A DNA stretch of 35,499 nt from positions 1 through 35,499 of the forward strand of contig NZ_FQZV01000041.1 of the NCBI RefSeq assembly GCF_900142145.1, given 5' to 3'. Position 1 is the stretch's first letter; each line of letters starts with the position of its first letter. A program made the position numbers and the translations under genes. Origin of the DNA: Geosporobacter subterraneus DSM 17957. Lineage in GTDB: Bacteria > Bacillota > Clostridia > Peptostreptococcales > Thermotaleaceae. Under the pieces are notes generated by a model, which did no database searches, was not told the DNA's origin, and worked only from the letters and a program-made list of their open reading frames with translations. Below, piece by piece: positions 30,913 through 35,499 of this stretch.

Positions 30913-32554
30913 CAATAGCGTTATTCGCTTTATCGTCGGCCATAAAACCGCCGACAGGGTAAAACTGATTACCGAAAAGATTATTACTTTGAAATGCTTC
31001 GACGCGATCGAAGCCAGCAACCCAGACAGCAATCGTAAGCAATACGGAAATAACCGTTACAGCGTGTCGAATATCGACCAATGGCTTAATAGCGCGGCAG
31101 GCGCTGGGGCATGGTACTCTAAAAGGCACGACTATGACGCCCCACCAACAAACGCGAATGTTTGGTCGAATTATAACGAATACGACGCTGAAGCCGGTTT
31201 TCTTTCTAATTTCGAACAAGCATTCCGAAATGCGATCCTGGATACTACGATCAGGGTCGCAAAGAATACCGTCACTGACGGCGGAGGGTATGAGGACATA
31301 ACCAGGAAGGTATATTTGCTTTCGAATACCGAAGTCGGCCTGTCTAACGAAAACGGCATTGCCGAAGGTTCGAAATGGGACCTTTTCAACAACGACAACA
31401 GCCGTAAAGCGTACCCGACGGCCGAAGCGGTTTCGAGGTCTGAATATACCAGTTCAAGCCTGAACGCTTCTTCCCCCTGGTACTGGTGGCTAAGAACCCC
31501 GTACGCCGGCAATTCGAGCAGCGCGCGGAGTGTCCACACGGACGGCACGCTGTTCAACTACTACGCGTACTTCGGCGGCGGGGGCGTTCGGCCGGCTTTG
31601 GAAGTGGGTTCTGGAATCTTGGTATCTGATACACCGGATACCGACGGAGCTTATATAATCCAGTGGAACCAGCCACCCACAATCCCGACTTCTATTTCTC
31701 ACGGCACACCACGCGCCGGACAACCGTTAACCATTACGACAGGCGGGTCCACTGATCCGGAAGGCGACCCGATTAACTATGTTTTTGAAAGGCGCGTCGA
31801 TACTAAGCCTTTCGAACAGATCGCTATAACCAGCGCAAAAACCATTCAGGACACGGTCCCGACTTCCGGAATCAATTACCAGGTCCGTGTTAAGGCCGTC
31901 GATTCAAAGGACGCTGAATCAGGTTATAGAACAGGGGAACCCGTTCCGATCGTGTATAACACCGATCCGGTTATAAGTGGAACAGACGAAAACCTGGGGG
32001 CGCACGAAGACCCGCTGACTTATAACTATACCGTCACGGACGCGGAAGCCGCTTCCCAGACGCTGACCGTTACGGAAAAGGTGACGAACGGAGCGGAAAC
32101 AATAACCCTTCGTACCTTTACAGCAACCAGCGGCGCGACCAACACCGCCGATCTGTCGTCTGTATGGCTTAAACTTCTTCCTGGAACCCATACCCTGACA
32201 ATCACCGTAAGCGACGGCGCAGGAGGAACGGCACAGCGTGTGATCACGTTCAGTAGGACCGTAACCAGGATCGCCGCTTCCCGTGCCTTTACAACCGACA
32301 GCCTGGTTACTAAATGCTTCCTGTCAATTTACCCGTCTGAACGGCCGCTTGACAGCACTTTGCATTGTGAAGTAAGCAATAACCCGTTCGACGCCGAACC
32401 TGTCTGGGAAGACATTACTGCAAAGGTCAACAGGTATGTTCACACGTTCGAAAATAACACGGTTGCCACAAACTACGGCCTGGCCTATAGGTTCTATTTG
32501 ACAAAAGGAAACCAGCAGATAGAAGTAAGCCAGGTTACAGTTCGGTTCGCCTAA
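30848..32554 (+). CDS. DGR-diversified tail/receptor-binding protein (DUF6273 plus Ig-like domains)
   Basis: This 568-residue protein is the cis target of the DGR. Residues about 1-255 form a DUF6273/C-type-lectin-like domain: GNNRYSVSNIDQWLNSAAGA, EQAFRNAILDTTIRV, KVYLLSNTEVGL, WYWWLRTPYAG and GGVRPALEV. Variable residues 217-251 are encoded by VR2. Two fibronectin/Ig-like domains follow (about 262-370 and 372-470; PEGDPINYVFERRVD, YNYTVTDAEAASQTLTV), then a beta-rich end domain. The layout and location between baseplate-fibre and lysis genes suggest a receptor-binding protein or virion adhesin. The start has GGAGGG about 5 nt upstream. Confidence 0.92.
   Translation: MAKQISTLNVGDVVKSVNTKYNNSVIRFIVGHKTADRVKLITEKIITLKCFDAIEASNPDSNRKQYGNNRYSVSNIDQWLNSAAGAGAWYSKRHDYDAPPTNANVWSNYNEYDAEAGFLSNFEQAFRNAILDTTIRVAKNTVTDGGGYEDITRKVYLLSNTEVGLSNENGIAEGSKWDLFNNDNSRKAYPTAEAVSRSEYTSSSLNASSPWYWWLRTPYAGNSSSARSVHTDGTLFNYYAYFGGGGVRPALEVGSGILVSDTPDTDGAYIIQWNQPPTIPTSISHGTPRAGQPLTITTGGSTDPEGDPINYVFERRVDTKPFEQIAITSAKTIQDTVPTSGINYQVRVKAVDSKDAESGYRTGEPVPIVYNTDPVISGTDENLGAHEDPLTYNYTVTDAEAASQTLTVTEKVTNGAETITLRTFTATSGATNTADLSSVWLKLLPGTHTLTITVSDGAGGTAQRVITFSRTVTRIAASRAFTTDSLVTKCFLSIYPSERPLDSTLHCEVSNNPFDAEPVWEDITAKVNRYVHTFENNTVATNYGLAYRFYLTKGNQQIEVSQVTVRFA
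31496..31600 (+). repeat. DGR variable repeat VR2 (adjacent target)
   Basis: The 105 bases align without gaps to the TR at 29530-29634. All 12 differences are at template adenines: aac to tac, aac to agc twice, aat to agt, aac to cac, aac to ttc (two bases), aac to tac twice, atc to ttc, agc to ggc and gat to gct. None of the 77 non-adenine template bases is changed. It encodes residues 217-251 of the tail protein. Confidence 0.97.
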
Positions 32555-32569
32555 AAGGAGGTTATGAAG

Positions 32570-32725
32570 ATGTTTGATCCTAAAGAATGCGAACACGTCC
32601 CGAAGGAACAGAAGCAAAACGAAAAGGACTTGCTGATTAAACAGCTTTTTGAAGAAAACGAACTTCTGAAAGGCTGTATTATGGAAATCTGCGACGTTGT
32701 CTTCGCGGAAGAAATCCCAGAATAG
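32570..32725 (+). CDS. Small acidic coiled-coil protein
   Basis: This 51-residue protein lies 15 nt after the DGR target gene. The ATG at 32570 is 8 nt after AAAGGAGG; the in-frame ATG at 32564 is too close to it. The middle is a charged helix (KDLLIKQLFEENELLKG). Family unknown. Short genes like this are usual between tail fibre and lysis genes. Confidence 0.66.
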   Translation: MFDPKECEHVPKEQKQNEKDLLIKQLFEENELLKGCIMEICDVVFAEEIPE

Positions 32726-32736
32726 GAGGAAGCGCA

Positions 32737-32877
32737 ATGTCTAAACTTGTTCAGCTTTACGTCAAAGAAATAAGGGCCGGCAATATCACGCTGGAAGAAG
32801 TCCCCGCCGGCCTTAAAAGCAAAGTCGAAGCCGCACTTGCTGAAGAAAATAATTCACAGGAAAACGGGGTGGCCTAA
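32737..32877 (+). CDS. Small CD1375-like protein, copy 1
   Basis: This 46-residue protein (KLVQLYVKEIRAGNITLEEV, then PAGLKSKVEAAL) follows a GGAGG ribosome binding site. It shares the pattern L-V-x-L-Y-x-x-E-I-x-x-G-x-I-x-L-E-x-V-P-x-G-L with the next gene, so the two are tandem paralogues. It resembles short CD1375/XkdX-type proteins found downstream of tail fibres in Firmicute phages. Function unknown. Confidence 0.7.
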   Translation: MSKLVQLYVKEIRAGNITLEEVPAGLKSKVEAALAEENNSQENGVA

Positions 32878-32894
32878 ATGCGGGCCACCGTTTT
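32868..32894 (+). terminator. Possible terminator hairpin
   Basis: GGTGGCC (32868-32874) and GGCCACC (32883-32889) form a perfect 7-bp stem with an 8-nt loop, followed by GTTTTC. It overlaps the end of the small gene and argues against starting the next gene at 32878. Confidence 0.55.
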
Positions 32895-32937
32895 CATATA
32901 CCTTGTAAGAATAATCTTTGGAAAGGAGGCTTTCGAA

Positions 32938-33078
32938 ATGCTTGTTCGCCTGTATGCCGGCGAAATCATTCTGGGGAAAATCCAGCTTGAAGACGTGCCG
33001 AAGGGCCTTTATAAGCGTGTCTACGAATACCTGGTAGACATGGGATATATTGAGCCTGAAGCACCAGAAGCCGAGTAA
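32938..33078 (+). CDS. Small CD1375-like protein, copy 2
   Basis: This 46-residue protein (MLVRLYAGEIILGKIQLEDV, then PKGLYKRVYEYLVDMGY) is a paralogue of the preceding gene. I place the start at ATG 32938, 8 nt after AAAGGAGG. The ORF could open at 32878, but that ATG sits in a hairpin and lacks a ribosome binding site. Function unknown. Confidence 0.7.
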   Translation: MLVRLYAGEIILGKIQLEDVPKGLYKRVYEYLVDMGYIEPEAPEAE

Positions 33079-33097
33079 AACGGCAAAAAGATTATGG

Positions 33098-33128
33098 CCC
33101 CCTGGGGAATTCCAGGGGGTCGTCTTTT
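33098..33128 (+). terminator. Strong terminator before the lysis genes
   Basis: CCCCCTGG (33098-33105) and CCAGGGGG (33112-33119) form an 8-bp perfect stem with a 6-nt loop, followed by TCGTCTTTT. It should reduce tail-operon read-through into the endolysin gene. Confidence 0.78.
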
Positions 33129-33150
33129 GCCCAGAAAGGAAGTGAAGTCT

Positions 33151-34515
33151 ATGTCTTATACTGCGTCGGGCCTGGTCGACTATGTCAAAAAGGCCCTGAA
33201 AATGAATACCGTCTATATGTGGGGCGGGATCATGCGCCTTGTAACCGAATCCTATATTTCGGGCAGGGCGAATCAATATCCGTCCTGGTACACGCCAGCA
33301 CGCGTCGCAAAATTCCGCGCACTAATCGGTAAAGATTATTACGGCGTCGACTGTGTCGGTCTGATTAAGTCCTATTACTGGGGCGGCGTCGGTTCAAAGA
33401 ACTATAAAGCCGAAACTGATAAATCCGCGAACGGTATGTTCCAGGCGGCAACCGAAAAGGGTCCTATCAACACCCTTCCGGAAATCCCTGGCGTTTGCGT
33501 TTGGCTGGACGGCCATATCGGCGTCTATATCGGTAATGGTCTGGTAATAGAATCGACAAACAACACAAGATTTGGCGACGGCGTTTGCCAGACGAAACTA
33601 TCAGATCGCAACTGGACCCACTGGCTTAAATGCCCTTATATCGAATATGAGGATCAGGCCCCTTCTGACGGTCCAAAAGCAACTGTCGGAACCGAAGAAC
33701 AAAAAGTCTTTATTAACAAGATCGGTCCTATGGCTATGGCCGACATGAAGGCGACCGGAATCCTGGCTTCCCTGACAATAGCCCAGGCGATCCTTGAATC
33801 CGGCTGGGGTAAATCTAAACTGGCAACGGAAGCGAATAACCTGTTCGGAATTAAGGGGACCTATAACGGCCAGGGGTACACCTGCAAAACCCAGGAATGG
33901 GACGGTTCGAAGTTTATCACCGTCGAAGCGACATTCCGAAAATACCCGTCCTGGGCCGAATCGCTGGCTGATCATTCAGACCTGTTTAATCGCCTGGATA
34001 GATACAAAAAACTTCGCGGCCTTACCGACTACAAACTGGCCTGTAGATATGTTTATGAAGCCGGTTACGCCACTGATCCAGGTTATACGGATAAACTAAT
34101 CAACCTAATTGAGAAGTATAGCCTAACCGCCTGGGACATAAAACATGAAAATTCTTCCGGTACTGGTCCCAGTGAGCAGAAGCCTTCAGAAACGGTTTAT
34201 ATCGTGCAAAAAGGCGACACCTTATCCAAAATAGCGGCGGCTTATGGGACTACCTATCAGGTATTGGCCGAATATAACGGGATCGCAAACCCGAATATTA
34301 TTCACGTCGGACAGAAGATCAAAATCCCTTCCGGCAACACCGGAGGACCGCAGGCGAAAACTTATAAGACCTATACGGTCAAAAAAGGCGATAGCTTATG
34401 GGCGATCGCACAGAAAGAACTTGGAAACGGGTCCAGGTGGCCCGAAATTCAAAAGCTGAATGGCCTATCCGGAACTACAATCTACGCCGGCCAGGTTCTA
34501 AAAATACCGGTTTAG
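33151..34515 (+). CDS. Modular endolysin: NlpC/P60-like, glucosaminidase, two LysM
   Basis: This 454-residue lysin should cut both peptide and glycan bonds of peptidoglycan. Residues about 1-165 form an NlpC/P60/CHAP-like cysteine peptidase with Cys68 (YYGVDCVGL) and His122 (DGHIGVYIG). Residues about 180-335 are a GH73 glucosaminidase with Glu216 in AQAILESGWGKSKLA and NNLFGIKG. Two LysM repeats (about 350-394 and 408-454; VQKGDTLSKIAAAYG, VKKGDSLWAIAQKELG) bind the wall. The start is ATG 33151 after AGAAAGGAAG; an ATG at 33094 lies in the terminator hairpin. No signal peptide, so export depends on the holin. Confidence 0.92.
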   Translation: MSYTASGLVDYVKKALKMNTVYMWGGIMRLVTESYISGRANQYPSWYTPARVAKFRALIGKDYYGVDCVGLIKSYYWGGVGSKNYKAETDKSANGMFQAATEKGPINTLPEIPGVCVWLDGHIGVYIGNGLVIESTNNTRFGDGVCQTKLSDRNWTHWLKCPYIEYEDQAPSDGPKATVGTEEQKVFINKIGPMAMADMKATGILASLTIAQAILESGWGKSKLATEANNLFGIKGTYNGQGYTCKTQEWDGSKFITVEATFRKYPSWAESLADHSDLFNRLDRYKKLRGLTDYKLACRYVYEAGYATDPGYTDKLINLIEKYSLTAWDIKHENSSGTGPSEQKPSETVYIVQKGDTLSKIAAAYGTTYQVLAEYNGIANPNIIHVGQKIKIPSGNTGGPQAKTYKTYTVKKGDSLWAIAQKELGNGSRWPEIQKLNGLSGTTIYAGQVLKIPV

Positions 34516-34534
34516 TCGGAAGTGGGGTGAATCT

Positions 34535-34825
34535 ATGACAGTAGAATTGACAGTCGTTATTTCGATCGCGTGTACCGTGCTGGGAGCCGCGATCGGATAC
34601 GCAACATTCAGGAAAAACAGAGAAAAAGACGCCGAAGAAGAAGGAAAAACCGACGGCGTTGTTCTTACTGAAATCGGCTACATAAAAGCCGGAATCGACG
34701 ACATCAAGCGCAAACAGGACAGACAGGACGAACTTTATATCAAGATTGCCGAACGGCTGACGGCGGTTGAAGCGTCAGCGAAACAGGCACATCTCAGAAT
34801 AGACAGATTGGAGGGGAAAATATAA
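34535..34825 (+). CDS. XhlA-like membrane-anchored lysis accessory protein
   Basis: This 96-residue protein has one N-terminal hydrophobic helix (VVISIACTVLGAAIGYATF) and then a long charged coiled coil (DDIKRKQDRQDELYIKIAER; HLRIDRLEGK). This arrangement is like the XhlA/hemolysin-type proteins that act with a holin in PBSX-like phages. Its stop overlaps the holin start by 1 nt. Confidence 0.78.
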   Translation: MTVELTVVISIACTVLGAAIGYATFRKNREKDAEEEGKTDGVVLTEIGYIKAGIDDIKRKQDRQDELYIKIAERLTAVEASAKQAHLRIDRLEGKI

Positions 34826-35031
34826 TGTCTAAAATCATTGAAAAATTCGCCTTGCTGATAAACGTCAAGACCATTGTTACCTTTGTCGTTATTGCGGTCT
34901 TTGCTATCCTGGCATTGCGCGGCGAATTCGACGCACAGGCAACAATGCAGGTCGTAACTATGGTAATCGCCTTCTATTTCGGAACCCAGCACGAAAAGAA
35001 GGACCCTGGCGGCGACGCCCCGAAAGATTGA
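34825..35031 (+). CDS. Holin
   Basis: This 68-residue protein has two hydrophobic helices (about 12-31, VKTIVTFVVIAVFAILAL, and about 38-54, ATMQVVTMVIAFYFGT), a basic start and a charged tail (EKKDPGGDAPKD). This is the usual small phage holin layout. It permeabilises the membrane so that the endolysin reaches the wall. It is the last gene before the terminator and the right attachment site. Confidence 0.85.
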   Translation: MSKIIEKFALLINVKTIVTFVVIAVFAILALRGEFDAQATMQVVTMVIAFYFGTQHEKKDPGGDAPKD

Positions 35032-35045
35032 TAACGTATAATAAA

Positions 35046-35080
35046 AGCGGACGGGCCTTTATAGCCTGTCCGCTATTTTT
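35046..35080 (+). terminator. Strong, probably bidirectional terminator at the right phage end
   Basis: An 11-bp stem (35046-35056 with 35064-35074, one G-U pair) closes a 7-nt loop and is followed by TTTTT on the plus strand. On the minus strand the flank reads CTTTTAT, so it may also stop transcription coming from the host 16S-tRNA side. In the excised form it would lie just beyond the integrase stop. Confidence 0.85.
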
Positions 35081-35144
35081 ATTATCAGGGCGAAACAATC
35101 CTGGAAGACCAGAATATCTTCAAAGGGGTTCGCCTTATTTTGCT

Positions 35145-35153
35145 TTGGTGGAG
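35145..35153. other. Right attachment site core (tRNA side)
   Basis: TTGGTGGAG is the reverse complement of the tRNA-Ala 3' end CTCCACCA plus one A. Phage DNA lies to its left and the tRNA to its right. The tRNA CCA end is kept intact after integration. Confidence 0.87.
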
Positions 35154-35221
35154 ATGAGGAGGATCGAACTCCTGACCCCCTGCGTGCAAGGCAGGTGCTC
35201 TCCCAGCTGAGCTACATCCCC
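35146..35221 (-). tRNA. tRNA-Ala (anticodon TGC)
   Basis: The minus strand gives a 76-nt tRNA starting GGGGATGTAGCTCAGCTGGG and ending in ATCTCCACCA. The anticodon loop is CTTGCAC (TGC) and the T-loop is GTTCGATCC, and the CCA is encoded. The acceptor stem GGGGATG pairs with CATCTCC (one G-U). It lies between 16S and 23S as in many rRNA operons, and its 3' end is the phage attachment site. Confidence 0.96.

Positions 35222-35499
<278 letters not shown>

Larger units (their letters stand above)
351..35153. mobile_element. Complete PBSX-like contractile-tailed prophage integrated at tRNA-Ala inside an rRNA operon
   Basis: The element is bounded by the 9-bp direct repeat TTGGTGGAG (351-359 and 35145-35153). 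It contains a lysogeny operon with a serine integrase, early replication and recombination genes, packaging, head, contractile-tail and baseplate genes, a DGR and lysis genes. No structural gene looks broken, so it appears intact and potentially inducible. Removing one repeat copy and everything between the two rejoins tRNA-Ala directly to a normal-looking 16S-23S spacer, which supports the limits given. Confidence 0.93.

Noticed and set aside
33094-33150. Endolysin start at ATG 33094
   Set aside because: The codon lies at the base of a strong terminator hairpin; ATG 33151 has a proper ribosome binding site and a natural N-terminus.

Overview
The window is a complete prophage of about 34.8 kb (about 351-35153) sitting inside a host ribosomal RNA operon. 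The host operon reads on the minus strand. The 3' end of 16S rRNA is at the right edge (35399-35499), followed by tRNA-Ala(TGC) (35146-35221), then the prophage, then the 5' end of 23S rRNA at the left edge (1-186). The rRNA and spacer sequences indicate a Firmicute, probably from the Clostridia; I cannot name the genus. A 9-bp direct repeat, TTGGTGGAG, lies at both junctions (351-359 and 35145-35153). The right copy carries the CCA end of the tRNA.

The minus strand at the left end carries a lysogeny operon: an XRE repressor, a two-helix membrane protein and a large serine integrase. Facing it across a roughly 200-bp switch region, with two convergent consensus promoters and four repeated operator half-sites, is the rightward early operon. 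It encodes an excisionase-like protein, small proteins, a PD-(D/E)XK nuclease, a Rad52-like annealing protein, a replication initiator, a DnaC-like helicase loader, a RusA resolvase, a DUF6273 protein, a Gp37/Gp68 (DUF5131) protein, a DUF551 protein, SSB and an ArpU-like late regulator.

Late genes follow on the plus strand in the order typical of PBSX-like contractile-tailed phages: terminase, portal, MuF head protein, scaffold, capsid, connectors, tail sheath and tube, tail chaperone (with a -1 frameshift site), tape measure, XkdP/Q/R/S/T/U baseplate proteins and a tail fibre. The lysis genes (endolysin, XhlA-like protein, holin) end at a strong hairpin terminator just inside the right attachment site.

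The main discovery is a diversity-generating retroelement (DGR) between tail fibre and lysis genes: avd (29046-29498), a template repeat TR (29530-29634) and a reverse transcriptase with DGR signature motifs (29788-30912). It has two matching variable repeats. VR2 lies in the adjacent tail-type protein (30848-32554). VR1 lies about 21 kb away, in a DUF6273 protein of the early replication operon (8235-8927). Over 105 aligned bases VR2 differs from TR at 12 positions and VR1 at 14. Every difference falls on one of the 28 TR adenines and none on the 77 other bases. This is the footprint of adenine-directed mutagenic retrohoming, here apparently serving one structural and one early, probably intracellular, protein.

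A second unusual point is the attachment site. It lies inside the integrase reading frame, so the integrated and excised forms encode different integrase C-termini. Integration also separates 23S rRNA from its 16S-proximal promoter and places it downstream of the phage lysogeny operon.
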